DNA of 64,000 bases from Ectorhizobium quercum (GCF_026552795.1 NZ_JANFPI010000006.1:124001-188000); one strand, 5' to 3'. Positions 44,917-54,473 are shown, numbered from the stretch's first letter. The notes: a model not told the origin generated them from the sequence alone. Program-made: numbers and translations.

Positions 44917-47034
44917 TCATTCCGCCCTTTCAAGCCAGACCTTGTTGTCATGAATGGCCGCGCCGCCATGCGGCGCCACCGGGTCCGCCCCGGTCAGCAC
45001 GTTGATGCCCTCGCCATCGACATGCGCCTTGTTGGGCCACAGCCCCTCGGCGACGAGAACGCCGGGGCGGACGCTTTCGGTGACGCTCGCATGGATGCGC
45101 AAGTCGCCGCGCCGGTTGCCGATGCGCACCAGATCGCCGCTTGCGATGCCCAGCCGCTCGGCATCCTGCGGGTTCACCATCACTTCCGGACGCCCTTCCT
45201 TCTGCCGCGAGGTCTTCGTCTCGGCAAAGGTGGAATTGAGGAAATTGCGGGCCGGCGAGGTCGCCAGCCGGAACGGATGCTCCTCGTCGGCACTCTCGAT
45301 GGTCTCCACATGGTCGGGAAAGACCGGCAAGGCTTCCAGCGGCCCGAGCAGGCCAACATTGGCCGGCGGACGGTTCGGCGCGCGGCCGTTCAACCAGTCC
45401 GGACGGAAGCGGAAGCGGCCGTCGGCATGGCCGAAGCCGTTCAGGTAATGCGCCTCCTCGAAGGAGGGCTGGCAGTCGAGCCAGTGCTCCTCCGTCAGCC
45501 GTTCGAATGTCGTGCCGGAGGGCCCGAGAAGCTGCGCGATATGCTCACGCTCCGTCAGCCCGAAGCCCGGTATGTGCGCGACGCCGAGGCGGCTGGCCAG
45601 TTCCTCGATGACGAAGAGATTGGTGCGCACGGTTGGCGGCGGCTCGACGATCTTCGGCCCCAGCAGGATGTGACTATGGCCGCCGCCGCGATAGATGTCG
45701 TCATGCTCCACGAACATGGTGGCCGGCAGCACGATATCCGCCATCTCCGCCGTCTCGGTCATGAACTGCTCATGCACGGCGACGAACAGGTCGCCGCGGG
45801 CGAAGCCGCGCTTCACCAGCCGCTGTTCCGGCGCGATGTTCATCGGGTTCGTGTTCTGGATGAGCAGCGCCGTCACGGGCCCGCGATGGCGCAGCGCCTC
45901 CGGGTCGCCGGTCAAAACGCGGCCGATCTGCGACTGGTCGAGCATGCGGATATCGGGATCGGCATAGGCCGTGCCCATTAGCATAGCCTTGTCGAAGCGG
46001 AAGATCTCGCCGTTGTTGTGGAAGGCGCCGCCGCCCTCGTGCTGCCAAGAGCCGAGGACCGTGGCGAGCGACAGCGCCGCATGCATGGCAACCGTGCCGT
46101 TGCGCTGGCGGGTGAAGCCGTAGCCGAGACGGAAGAAGGTCTTCCTCGTCTGCCCGACCAGCCGGGCGAAAGCCTCGATCTCCTCGACGGAGAGGCCGGT
46201 AATGGCCGCGGCCCATTCCGGCGTCTTCGTCTTCAGATGCGCCTCCAGCCCGGCGGGATCGTCGGCGAATTTCGCCATGTAATCGCGATCGGCATGGCCG
46301 TCGCGGAAGGCAATATGCATGGCGGCGCAGGCAAGGGCCGCATCCGTGCCGGGCCTGAGCACCAGCTTCAGGTCGGCCTGTTTCATCGTCGGGTTGTCGT
46401 AGATGTCGATGACGACGATCTTCGCACCGCGCTCCTTGCGCGCCTTCACCGCATGGGTCATGACGTTGACCTGCGTGGCGACCGCATTCGTGCCCCACAG
46501 CACCACGCAATCCGACTTGGCGATCTCGCGCGGGTCGGGGCCGCGCAAACTCCCGGTGCCGAGGACGTAGCCCGACCAGGCCATGTTGGTGCAGATCGTG
46601 CCCATGAAGCCGGAATAGCGTTTGGCGTGGCGCAGCCGCTCGATGGAATCGCGCTGCACCTGCCCCATCGTGCCGGCATAGAAATAGGGCCAGACGGCTT
46701 CGGGACCATGCGCGGCCTCGGCCTTCACGAAGGCTTCGGCCACCTCGTCCAGCGCCGCCTCCCAGGAAATCTCCTGCCAGCCGCCCTCGCCCTTGCCGCC
46801 CTTGCGGCGCTTCGGCGTCATCAGCCGGTCCGGGCTGTAGAGCCGCTCCGCGTAGCGGGCCACCTTGGCGCAGATGACGCCTGCCGTATACGTATTGGCA
46901 TTGGAGCCGCGGAAGCGCCCGGCGCGGCCCTGCCCGTCCAGATCGACCTCCAGCGCGCAGGCGGAAGGACAGTCGTGCGGACAAACCGTATGGGCGACGG
47001 TCGATTTGGGGATAAGCGGGGTCGCAAGTGTCAT
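44917..47034 (-). CDS. Molybdopterin oxidoreductase (DMSO reductase superfamily), cytosolic
   Basis: A 705-residue molybdo-bis-MGD enzyme. The N-terminal [4Fe-4S] site is CPHDCPSAC with the fourth Cys in VICAKV, then IERLRHAKRYSGFMGTICTN and the MGD-binding regions (VLWGTNAVATQVN; NTNPMNIAPEQ). A molydopterin-dinucleotide domain forms the C-terminus (about 590-705). There is no Tat signal peptide, so it is cytosolic. Substrate unknown; formate dehydrogenase-like annotation would be unsupported. The start MTLATPL (47034) is chosen because the frame upstream overlaps the divergent rlmJ region. Confidence 0.92.
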   Translation of the reverse strand: MTLATPLIPKSTVAHTVCPHDCPSACALEVDLDGQGRAGRFRGSNANTYTAGVICAKVARYAERLYSPDRLMTPKRRKGGKGEGGWQEISWEAALDEVAEAFVKAEAAHGPEAVWPYFYAGTMGQVQRDSIERLRHAKRYSGFMGTICTNMAWSGYVLGTGSLRGPDPREIAKSDCVVLWGTNAVATQVNVMTHAVKARKERGAKIVVIDIYDNPTMKQADLKLVLRPGTDAALACAAMHIAFRDGHADRDYMAKFADDPAGLEAHLKTKTPEWAAAITGLSVEEIEAFARLVGQTRKTFFRLGYGFTRQRNGTVAMHAALSLATVLGSWQHEGGGAFHNNGEIFRFDKAMLMGTAYADPDIRMLDQSQIGRVLTGDPEALRHRGPVTALLIQNTNPMNIAPEQRLVKRGFARGDLFVAVHEQFMTETAEMADIVLPATMFVEHDDIYRGGGHSHILLGPKIVEPPPTVRTNLFVIEELASRLGVAHIPGFGLTEREHIAQLLGPSGTTFERLTEEHWLDCQPSFEEAHYLNGFGHADGRFRFRPDWLNGRAPNRPPANVGLLGPLEALPVFPDHVETIESADEEHPFRLATSPARNFLNSTFAETKTSRQKEGRPEVMVNPQDAERLGIASGDLVRIGNRRGDLRIHASVTESVRPGVLVAEGLWPNKAHVDGEGINVLTGADPVAPHGGAAIHDNKVWLERAE

Positions 47035-47116
47035 GGCTTTTGTATAAGTCAAACGAAGGCGGGCCAGAAGAGCGATTTGCGCACGGCCCGGAAAAATCGG
47101 CAAGGCGGGCAGCGAC

Positions 47117-47968
47117 ATGAATTACCGGCACATCTATCACGCGGGCAATTTCGCCGACGTGCTGAAGCATTCGGTCTTCGCACTGCTGGTCCGCTACATG
47201 CAGAACAAGGACAAGGCCTTCCGCATCATCGACACCCATGCGGGCATCGGGCTTTACGACTTGACCTCGGAAGAGGCGCAGAAGACCGGCGAATGGCGCG
47301 ACGGGATCGGCCGGCTTCTGGACGCCGAACTGCCCGAAAAGGCTGCCGGACTGCTTGCACCCTATCTCGACGCCGTGCGGAGCCTCAATCCGGACGGCGG
47401 CGTGCGCTACTATCCCGGATCACCGAAACTCGCCCGCATCCTGATGCGCCCGCAGGACCGGCTTTCGGCCATTGAGCTGCACCCCGACGACTGCCGCCGC
47501 CTTGCCCGCCTGTTCGAAGGCGATTTTCAGGTGCGCGTGACCGAACTCGACGGCTGGCTGTCGCTCGGCGCGCATCTGCCGCCCAAGGAAAAGCGCGGCA
47601 TCGTCCTGGTCGACCCGCCCTTCGAGGCCGAGGGGGAATACGAACGGCTGGCGGACGGCCTGGCCCGGGCATACCGGCGCTTTGCCAGCGGCACCTATTG
47701 CCTGTGGTATCCGGTCAAGAAGGGCGCGCCGGTCCGGGAGTTCCACGAGGCGCTCAAGGCGCTCGACATTCCCAAGATGCTGTGCGCCGAACTGCTGGTG
47801 CGCTCCGACCGGGAAACGACCGGCCTCACCGGCTCCGGCCTCGTCATCGTCAACCCGCCCTACACGCTGAAGGACGAGCTGCACGCGCTGCTTCCCGTCC
47901 TCAAGGACAGGCTGGCGCTCGACCGCTTCGCGTCGCAGCGCGCCTTCTGGCTCAGGGGCGAGGAATAG
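47117..47968 (+). CDS. rlmJ: 23S rRNA (adenine(2030)-N6)-methyltransferase RlmJ
   Basis: A 283-residue SAM-dependent methyltransferase. It begins with the family signature MNYRHIYHAGNFADVLKHSV, includes IIDTHAGIGLYDL (SAM site) and the catalytic DPPF in VLVDPPFEAEGEY, and closes with GSGLVIVNPPYTL. It modifies A2030 of 23S rRNA in E. coli. It is divergent from the molybdopterin oxidoreductase (82-bp gap), and its 3' end overlaps the converging UPF0104 gene by 17 bp. Confidence 0.96.
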   Translation: MNYRHIYHAGNFADVLKHSVFALLVRYMQNKDKAFRIIDTHAGIGLYDLTSEEAQKTGEWRDGIGRLLDAELPEKAAGLLAPYLDAVRSLNPDGGVRYYPGSPKLARILMRPQDRLSAIELHPDDCRRLARLFEGDFQVRVTELDGWLSLGAHLPPKEKRGIVLVDPPFEAEGEYERLADGLARAYRRFASGTYCLWYPVKKGAPVREFHEALKALDIPKMLCAELLVRSDRETTGLTGSGLVIVNPPYTLKDELHALLPVLKDRLALDRFASQRAFWLRGEE

Positions 47969-48929
47969 GCCTGCCCGTTTTCACGATTCCCGCGGCGGCC
48001 GTCGGCTTTGCCGTGAACTGCGACCGCTCGAAGAACAGGATGACGAAGAGCGCGCCGATGAACGGGATGATCAGGTAGAACAGCCGGAAGACCAGAAGCG
48101 CGACGACGACGTCGGCGGGGTCCATGTCAGGCAATCCCATGACGAAGACCAGTTCCAGCACGCCCAGCCCGCCCGGCGCGTGCGAGATCAGCGCCGCCGA
48201 GAACGACACCAGGAAGATGCCGAGGACGACGACGAAACCGGGGTTGCCGGCTTCCGGCAGGGCGAAATAGATGATTCCCGCCGCGCCGATCAGTTCCAGC
48301 GGCCCGATGACCAGTTGCCGGGCGACGATCGGCGGCGACGGATAGACGATCGACAGAGGCCCGATCTTCAGCGGGCGCAGCTTGAGAAAGCTGCCGGCGA
48401 CGTAGAGCGCGACGATGGTCAGCAACGCGACGCCCGTCACCGTCGAGAACTCCATCGGCAGCACCTCGCTGAAGCGGGCGAGAATATCCGGTTCGAAGAC
48501 GAGGATCAGGCCGGCGAGGAAGATCACTCCAAGCGCGAACGTGCCGGAGCAGAGCGCGACCAGAACGCCGATCTCCGCCGCCGAAAGGCCGCGCGACACA
48601 TAAGCCCGGTATCGCACCACGGCGCCGGAGACGACCGAGGCGCCGACATTGTGCGACAGCGCATAGGTGGTGAAGGAGCAGAGCGTGATGAAAAGCCAGT
48701 GCACCTTCCGCTTCAGGTGCAGCAGCGCGATATGATCGTAGCCTGCGAGTGCTGCATAGGCGAGAAGCGTGCTGGCCCCGGACAGAAGCCAGCCGGACAA
48801 CGGAATGGCCGCAAATCCCTCCTTGAGATCGGCAAAGGATATTCCCCTCAATTCATGATAGAGGAGCCAGACGGAAAAACCGATCGTCGCCAGGCCCACC
48901 ACGGGCCAGAGGTATTTCTTCACTGCCAT
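47952..48929 (-). CDS. Lysylphosphatidylglycerol synthase-type TM (UPF0104) membrane protein
   Basis: A 325-residue protein with about eight to nine hydrophobic helices. It matches the UPF0104/YbhN-like membrane domain (HNVGASVVSGAVVRYRAYVS; ISHAPGGLGVLELVFVMGLP; FRLFYLIIPFIGALF) also found in MprF, but lacks the C-terminal aminoacyl-transferase domain of MprF. It may move a lipid or other amphiphile across the inner membrane; no substrate is known. Its stop lies inside the rlmJ coding end. Confidence 0.9.
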   Translation of the reverse strand: MAVKKYLWPVVGLATIGFSVWLLYHELRGISFADLKEGFAAIPLSGWLLSGASTLLAYAALAGYDHIALLHLKRKVHWLFITLCSFTTYALSHNVGASVVSGAVVRYRAYVSRGLSAAEIGVLVALCSGTFALGVIFLAGLILVFEPDILARFSEVLPMEFSTVTGVALLTIVALYVAGSFLKLRPLKIGPLSIVYPSPPIVARQLVIGPLELIGAAGIIYFALPEAGNPGFVVVLGIFLVSFSAALISHAPGGLGVLELVFVMGLPDMDPADVVVALLVFRLFYLIIPFIGALFVILFFERSQFTAKPTAAAGIVKTGRPIPRP

Positions 48930-49249
48930 TATCCTGCGCTTTCGTTCCCTTCCGGGCTTGAGAATCCGTTATCGTGCTTCGGAATCAGTGTATGCGGCGG
49001 CGCATCGGGATTTCAACTGCCCATCTCAGCACGAACACGTCAACGATCGCTTCAAATCACGGCAACAGGATGTTAGGAGCATTTCCAGCAAAAATGTGAA
49101 ACGGTTTTGCGTCGGGAAATGCGTACAAACAAAGAAGTGGAGCGTTCTCGCGTTTCCGGGAAAAGCAGAAATTCTCCGGAAGCGCCTGTACGGAATCGAA
49201 TGCCGAACCGGCCACGCCAGGAAAGCCGGACGGGAAAGGACGCCCTGCA
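48930..49249. promoter_or_regulatory. Divergent upstream region of UPF0104 and RNase T2 genes
   Basis: 320 bp without a gene. It must hold the start regions of both flanking genes. It contains the family B repeat at 49076-49160; nothing else is identifiable by eye. Confidence 0.5.
49076..49160. repeat. Intergenic mosaic-type repeat family B, copy 2
   Basis: Starts AGGAGCATTTCCAGCAAAAA, continues GTGAAACGGTTTTGCGTC and GGGAAATGCGTACAAACAAA, then a second module GTGGAGCGTTCTCGCGTTTCC. The first 45 bp match 11959-12005. It is longer than copy 1 and resembles rhizobial two-module mosaic elements. Confidence 0.8.
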
Positions 49250-49987
49250 TTGCCCGTAACGCTCAGAAAGGCGCTGCCGCTGGTTCTTGCCGCCGTCTTC
49301 GCGCTCGGCGCCTATCTTCAGGATCGCGCGGGCACCGACCGGACAGCGGATGCGCCGGCTGCCGACGGCGACACCGCCCCGACGCCGGACCGGGCGCCCG
49401 CACAGGTTCCGGCCGGTTCCGGTTTCGATTTCTACGTGCTTTCCCTGTCGTGGTCGCCGACCTTCTGCCAAAGCGGCCAGGCGCGGGACGGCGACCCGCA
49501 ATGCGACCCGGGCAGGGCGCGTGGCTTCGTGGTACACGGGCTCTGGCCCCAGAACGAGCGCGGATATCCCGAGTTCTGCCCCAGTAGCGAGCCGCAACGG
49601 GTGCCCGCCGCCATCGGCCGCGAACTGTCGACCTTCATGCCGTCGATGGGGCTGATCGGCCATCAGTGGCGCAAGCACGGCACCTGTAGCGGACTGTCGC
49701 AGCGCGAATATTTCTCCGTGCTGGCCGCCGCCTTCGGACGGCTCGAAATTCCCAAGCCGTATTCGGACGGCAGAACGGCGGGGACTGTTTCGCCAGGTGC
49801 TCTCGAACAGGCCTTCATCGATGCCAATCCCGGGCTTTCGCCGGGCGGCATCGCCGTGACCTGCGACGGCCGCCGCCTGGAGGAGATCCGCATCTGCATG
49901 ACCCGCGACCTGCGGTTTCGCGACTGCCGGGAGGTTGACCAGCGGGCCTGCCGGATCGACACCGTCACAATTCCAACCGCCAGATAA
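49250..49987 (+). CDS. Secreted ribonuclease T2 family protein
   Basis: A 245-residue exported RNase of the T2 family. A signal segment (LRKALPLVLAAVFALGAYL) is followed by a Pro/Ala-rich linker (about 25-55) and the catalytic domain. Active-site block CAS1 is FVVHGLWPQ; CAS2 is GHQWRKHGTCSG, where the usual catalytic Glu is Gln. Six or more Cys suggest disulfides in the periplasm. TTG start with AAAGGA 9 bp upstream. It lies 10 bp before the GST gene and probably shares its transcript. Confidence 0.9.
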   Translation: MPVTLRKALPLVLAAVFALGAYLQDRAGTDRTADAPAADGDTAPTPDRAPAQVPAGSGFDFYVLSLSWSPTFCQSGQARDGDPQCDPGRARGFVVHGLWPQNERGYPEFCPSSEPQRVPAAIGRELSTFMPSMGLIGHQWRKHGTCSGLSQREYFSVLAAAFGRLEIPKPYSDGRTAGTVSPGALEQAFIDANPGLSPGGIAVTCDGRRLEEIRICMTRDLRFRDCREVDQRACRIDTVTIPTAR

Positions 49988-49997
49988 GGAAACCGCC

Positions 49998-50597
49998 ATG
50001 AAGCTGCTCTATTCGTCCGCGTCGCCCTATTCCTCCAAGGTTCGCATGGCCGCCCATCATGCGGGGATCGCCATCGAATCCGAGAAGGTCGTGACCAGTG
50101 ACGATCCCGCCCTGCTGATCGACAACAATCCGCTCGGCAAGATCCCGACGCTGGTGATCGGCAACGGCCAGTCCGTCTACGACAGCGTGGCGATCAACCG
50201 CCACCTCGACCGCCTGTCGGGCGGCAAGCTCTATCCCGCCGACGCCGAGGCAGGTCTTCGCGCCGATGTGCTGGAAGCGCTGGGCGACGGGATCGCCGAT
50301 TGCCTTCTCGCCATCCAGTACGAACACCGCATGCGTCCGCCCGAGAAGGTCTATCAGGGCTGGATCGACAAGCAATGGACCAAGGCCGGCCGGGCGCTCG
50401 ACGCGCTGAACGCCAATCCGCCCGCCTTCGGCGAAACGCTGACCGCCGGCGATTTCGCCCTCGCCGCCACGCTCGGCTATCTCGCCCTGCGCTTTCCCGG
50501 CCCGTGGGAGGAAGGCCGCGCAAACCTTCTGAACTGGATCGCCGAATTCGAGAAGCGCTTCCCGGCCTGGACCGAACTGAAGCCTCTGGCATCCTGA
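49998..50597 (+). CDS. Glutathione S-transferase family protein
   Basis: A 199-residue GST: thioredoxin-like N-terminal domain (1-78) with SPYSSKVRMAAHHAG, NPLGKIPTLVI and DSVAINRHLDRL, then an all-helical C-terminal domain (85-199) with the N-cap box LTAGDFALAATLGYL. AAGGA is 8 bp before the ATG at 49998. The SPYSSKV start puts Ser in the catalytic position region, as in many bacterial beta/zeta-like GSTs. Substrate unknown. Confidence 0.93.
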   Translation: MKLLYSSASPYSSKVRMAAHHAGIAIESEKVVTSDDPALLIDNNPLGKIPTLVIGNGQSVYDSVAINRHLDRLSGGKLYPADAEAGLRADVLEALGDGIADCLLAIQYEHRMRPPEKVYQGWIDKQWTKAGRALDALNANPPAFGETLTAGDFALAATLGYLALRFPGPWEEGRANLLNWIAEFEKRFPAWTELKPLAS

Positions 50598-50609
50598 AAC
50601 ACCGCCTGC

Positions 50610-50641
50610 CGAAAACACAAAAGCCGGGCTTGCGCCCGGCT
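50610..50641 (-). terminator. Rho-independent terminator of the porin gene
   Basis: Stem AGCCGGGC / GCCCGGCT with a 4-nt loop; on the minus strand it is followed by TTTTGTGTTTTC. It also stands 24 bp after the GST stop, so it may serve both directions, though the T-run supports the leftward one. Confidence 0.85.
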
Positions 50642-50667
50642 CCTGCGTACCTGATGACAGATCAGGA

Positions 50668-51312
50668 TCAGAACTTCATGCCGAGACCGACCTTGACCGA
50701 ATGATCGTCGAAGTCGACCTTGTGGCGGGTACCGCCGAGGTTGAAGTTCTTGGCCTGGTAGTCCGAGTAGCGATACTCGACGCGGGCCGTGATCTTGTCG
50801 GTGACGAAGCCTTCGACACCGGCGCCGACCGTGTAGCCGACCGCCGTGCGGTCGTCGGAACCGGCAGCGCTCTTCAGCTTGTTGTTCGAAACGGCGAGAC
50901 CGGCCGTGCCGTACACGAGGACGGGGTTCAGGTCGTAACCGATGCGGCCACGCAGAGAGCCGTTGACGCCCTGCTTGCCTTCGATGCCCGGAGCGGCAAG
51001 AGCGTCTTCGCCGTTGTAGCCGATGTCGGCTTCACCACCGTAGACGACCTGACCGTCCTGGAGGTTGTAACCGCCATAGACGGAACCGCCGAACGCCTTG
51101 GCGTCATAGTCCTTCTGACCGCCGAAACGGCCCCAGTCGTGCTGAAGCGTCACACCGCCGTAAGCGCCGGCCCAGTTACCGACCGGTGCGGCGACCGGCT
51201 CGTTGGCAACCGGAGCTTCCGGAACCTCATAGATGGCATCGGCGGCATGGGCGCTGGTGAACGCGGCAGCGGCCACGGTGGAAGCCAGCAGGGTTGCAAT
51301 AATGGTACGCAT
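50668..51312 (-). CDS. Omp25/RopB-like outer membrane porin family protein
   Basis: A 214-residue outer membrane beta-barrel of the Omp25/Omp31/RopB family found in rhizobia and brucellae. Signal peptide MRTIIATLLASTVAAAAFTSAHA; then alternating strands such as GNWAGAYGGVTLQHDWG, VVYGGEADIGYNG and ARVEYRYSDYQAKNF. The last strand ends KVGLGMKF with the C-terminal Phe needed for BAM assembly. AAGGAG is 6 bp before the ATG at 51312. A long AT-rich leader region lies upstream, suggesting strong and regulated expression. Confidence 0.93.
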   Translation of the reverse strand: MRTIIATLLASTVAAAAFTSAHAADAIYEVPEAPVANEPVAAPVGNWAGAYGGVTLQHDWGRFGGQKDYDAKAFGGSVYGGYNLQDGQVVYGGEADIGYNGEDALAAPGIEGKQGVNGSLRGRIGYDLNPVLVYGTAGLAVSNNKLKSAAGSDDRTAVGYTVGAGVEGFVTDKITARVEYRYSDYQAKNFNLGGTRHKVDFDDHSVKVGLGMKF

Positions 51313-51681
51313 TGTCTTCTCCTTTTCGGACCGCATCGCTCTGAACACATCACATTGGCAACTACGGTATCTCTAACGGATCATCCCGTCTGTCCGAGGA
51401 TGTATTTTGAATCAAATTGAGGATTTGAAAGAGCCAAAATGTGAAATCATTGTGGCATATCCATGTTCATAAATGGATGTTGCTGTGTCGCAACAGGTTT
51501 TTTATTAACCATAACAAAGTGTAAACACAGCAATATTTCGTGATCCTCAATTTATTCTACAACAACCCCACCTCGACTTTCTGTATAAAATTTCCACGCA
51601 ACTGGATAACGCGCTATTCAATCCAAGGTTCCAGCAATTATATGCGTTTAACGATGTAAAACGACGCGGAGGGCCAAGACT
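51313..51681. promoter_or_regulatory. AT-rich divergent region upstream of the porin and SDR genes
   Basis: 369 bp without a gene and clearly AT-rich between about 51400 and 51600, unlike the rest of the window. It contains the inverted repeat ATCCAT-N8-ATGGAT (51459-51478), followed by GTTGC-N6-GCAAC (51479-51494) with AGGTTTTTTATT after it on the plus strand. It should hold the porin promoter and a long 5' leader. Confidence 0.6.
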
Positions 51682-52449
51682 TTGCAGAATGTAAGACAGC
51701 CGACTGCACTGGTAACGGGCGGCGCAAGGCGGATCGGCCGGGCAATCGTCGAAGGATTGGCCGAACAAGGCTTTGCGGTGGCGATCCATGCCAACAGGTC
51801 GATTGACGAAGCGCAAGAACTGTCCGGTACGCTCAACCGGGCCGGCGGGCGCACGGTCGCCCTCGCCGCCGATCTGGAGGACACCGGCGCCACCGGCACG
51901 TTGATCGCCCGCGCCGCCGCGGCGCTGGGGCCGGTCGACCTCCTCGTCAACAACGCCTCGACCTTTCGCAACGACGAGGCCACGACGTTCGATGCACGGA
52001 CCTTCGACGCCCATTTCGCCGTGCATGTCCGCGCACCGTCCATTCTGGCCGCCGCCTTCGCCCGCGCCCTGCCCGGCGATCGACACGGCCTGATCGTCAA
52101 CGTCATCGACCAGCGGGTCTGGGCGCTCACTCCGCGCTTCTATACCTATACGCTGTCCAAGGCCGCGCTCTGGACGGCAACGCAGACGCTGGCCCAGGCC
52201 CTGGCGCCACGCATCCGCGTCAATGCCATCGGGCCTGGACCGAGCATGAGGGGCGAGCGGCAGGCGGAGACCGATTTCCAGGCGCAGGTCGACGGCGTCA
52301 TCCTGAAGCGCGGGCCGGCGCCGGATGAATTTGCACGGACGATCCGTTTTCTTTATGAAACGCCTTCGATCACCGGGCAGATGATCGCGCTTGACGGCGG
52401 CCAGCATCTGGCCTGGGAAACGCCCGACGTGGCAGGAATTTCGGAATGA
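51682..52449 (+). CDS. SDR oxidoreductase, pteridine reductase (PTR1/FolM)-like
   Basis: A 255-residue short-chain dehydrogenase. The nucleotide site is [11 protein letters not shown] followed by IHANRS, and the active site is YTLSKAAL. The catalytic Ser is replaced by Asp (NVIDQRV), and the N-terminal pattern matches pteridine reductases (PTR1), so reduction of a folate or monapterin-type pterin is the best inference. TTG start with GGAGG about 10 bp upstream. Its stop overlaps uvrC (ATGA), so it heads a five-gene rightward operon. Confidence 0.85.
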   Translation: MQNVRQPTALVTGGARRIGRAIVEGLAEQGFAVAIHANRSIDEAQELSGTLNRAGGRTVALAADLEDTGATGTLIARAAAALGPVDLLVNNASTFRNDEATTFDARTFDAHFAVHVRAPSILAAAFARALPGDRHGLIVNVIDQRVWALTPRFYTYTLSKAALWTATQTLAQALAPRIRVNAIGPGPSMRGERQAETDFQAQVDGVILKRGPAPDEFARTIRFLYETPSITGQMIALDGGQHLAWETPDVAGISE

Positions 52450-54473
52450 CGGCAGGCAAGGTCCCGGACGGGGGCATTCTCTACGACGAGAAGGACGACG
52501 ACGACGATTCCGGCGTGGCCGAATCGCTTACGCCCGCGTCCGCGCCTGCCGTGGACTGGGCCGAGGGCTGGAAGAACGAGACCGGCCTGACCGGCGCCGA
52601 CCTCATCGCCGAATTCGTCAAGCACCTGCCGAATGCGCCGGGCGTCTACCGCATGGTGAACGCAGCGGGCGACGTGCTCTACGTCGGCAAGGCGCGCTCG
52701 CTGAAAAAGCGCGTCGGCAATTATGCGCAGGGCCGCGTTCATTCCAACCGGATCGCCCGCATGGTGCGCGAAACGGCGAACATGGAGTTCGTCACCACCC
52801 GCACCGAGACGGAAGCGCTTCTGCTGGAAGCGAACCTGATCAAGCGCCTCAGGCCCCGCTTCAACGTGCTTCTGCGCGACGACAAGTCGTTTCCCTACAT
52901 CCTCATCACCAGCCACGACGAAGCGCCGGCCATCTACAAGCATCGCGGCGCGCGCGCGCGCAAGGGCGACTATTTCGGGCCGTTCGCCTCGGCCGGCGCG
53001 GTCGGCCGCACCATCAATTCCCTGCAACGCGCCTTCCTGATCCGCACCTGCACCGATTCGGTCTACGAGACCCGCACCCGTCCCTGTCTTCTGCACCAGA
53101 TCAAGCGCTGTTCCGCCCCCTGCACCGGCGAAATCTCGAAGGAGGACTATGCGGTGCTGGTGCGCGAGGCGAAGGACTTCCTTTCCGGCAAGAGCCAGAG
53201 GGTGAAGGAGGAAATGGCCAGATCGATGAACGCGGCGGCCGAAGACCTCGATTTCGAGCGCGCGGCGGTGTTCCGCGACCGTCTGGCCGCGCTCTCCCAT
53301 GTCCAGAGCCATCAGGGCATCAACCCGGCGGGCATCGAGGAGGCGGACGTCTTCGGCATCCACCACGAGGGCGGGCTTTCCTGCATCCAGGTCTTCTTCT
53401 TCCGCACCGGCCAGAACTGGGGCAACAGGGCCTATTTCCCGAAGGCCGACCCGTCGCTTTCGAGTGCGGAAGTGCTCGGCGCCTTCCTCGCGCAATTCTA
53501 CGACGACAAGCCGGTGCCGCGCCAGATCCTGCTGCCCGGCGAGATCGAGGAGCGCGAACTGCTCGCGCTCGCCCTTTCGGAAAAGAGCGGCCACAAGGTT
53601 TCGATCCTCGTGCCGCAGCGGGGCGAGAAGAAGGATATCGTCAGTCACGTCGAGGCGAATGCCCGCGAGGCGCACGGACGCCGGCTGGCCGAGACCGCCT
53701 CGCAGGAACGGCTGCTGAAGGGCTTTGCCGAAACCTTCGCCCTGCCCTACACCCCGCGCCGCATCGAGATCTACGACAACTCGCATATCATGGGCACGAA
53801 CGCGGTGGGCGGCATGGTGGTCGCCGGGCCGGAGGGCTTCGTGAAGAACCAGTACCGCAAGTTCAACATCCGCTCGACCGACATCACGCCGGGCGACGAC
53901 TTCGGCATGATGCGCGAAGTTATGACGCGGCGCTTCCAGCGGCTCATCAAGGAGGAAGGCATTCCCGACCGGACACAGCCGCCGGCGGAAGACGAAGCCT
54001 TTCCCGCCTGGCCGGACGTGATCCTGATCGATGGCGGTCAGGGCCAGATGACGGCGGTGCGGGCGATTCTCACCGATCTGGGCATCGCCGACGCCGTGAC
54101 GGCCATCGGCGTCGCCAAGGGGGCCGACCGCGAAGCCGGGCGCGAGCGGTTCTTCGCCGCCGGCCGGCCGGATTTCTCGCTGCCGCCGCGCGACCCGGTT
54201 CTCTATTTCATCCAGCGCCTGCGCGACGAGGCGCACCGCTTCGCCATCGGCTCGCACCGCGCTCGCCGCAAGAAGGAGATGGTCCGCAACCCGCTCGACG
54301 AGATCGCCGGCATCGGCCCGTCGCGCAAGCGCGCGCTGCTCCAGCATTTCGGCACGGCGAAGGCGGTTTCGCGCGCGGCCCTCACCGACCTGATGACGGT
54401 CGAAGGCATTTCGGAAACGGTGGCCCGGCAGATTTACAATCACTTCAACGAGAATGGTGCAGACAGAGTTTGA
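52446..54473 (+). CDS. uvrC: UvrABC system protein C
   Basis: A 675-residue excinuclease making both incisions around UvrB-bound lesions. GIY-YIG domain (about 60-140, APGVYRM then [12 protein letters not shown]), four Cys-type motifs around [18 protein letters not shown] motif (about 250-285), RNase H-like nuclease (about 435-600, with [10 protein letters not shown] and ILIDGGQGQ), and tandem HhH at the end ([17 protein letters not shown]). An acidic 40-residue N-terminal extension is longer than in E. coli. It starts inside the SDR stop. Confidence 0.97.
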   Translation: MTAGKVPDGGILYDEKDDDDDSGVAESLTPASAPAVDWAEGWKNETGLTGADLIAEFVKHLPNAPGVYRMVNAAGDVLYVGKARSLKKRVGNYAQGRVHSNRIARMVRETANMEFVTTRTETEALLLEANLIKRLRPRFNVLLRDDKSFPYILITSHDEAPAIYKHRGARARKGDYFGPFASAGAVGRTINSLQRAFLIRTCTDSVYETRTRPCLLHQIKRCSAPCTGEISKEDYAVLVREAKDFLSGKSQRVKEEMARSMNAAAEDLDFERAAVFRDRLAALSHVQSHQGINPAGIEEADVFGIHHEGGLSCIQVFFFRTGQNWGNRAYFPKADPSLSSAEVLGAFLAQFYDDKPVPRQILLPGEIEERELLALALSEKSGHKVSILVPQRGEKKDIVSHVEANAREAHGRRLAETASQERLLKGFAETFALPYTPRRIEIYDNSHIMGTNAVGGMVVAGPEGFVKNQYRKFNIRSTDITPGDDFGMMREVMTRRFQRLIKEEGIPDRTQPPAEDEAFPAWPDVILIDGGQGQMTAVRAILTDLGIADAVTAIGVAKGADREAGRERFFAAGRPDFSLPPRDPVLYFIQRLRDEAHRFAIGSHRARRKKEMVRNPLDEIAGIGPSRKRALLQHFGTAKAVSRAALTDLMTVEGISETVARQIYNHFNENGADRV

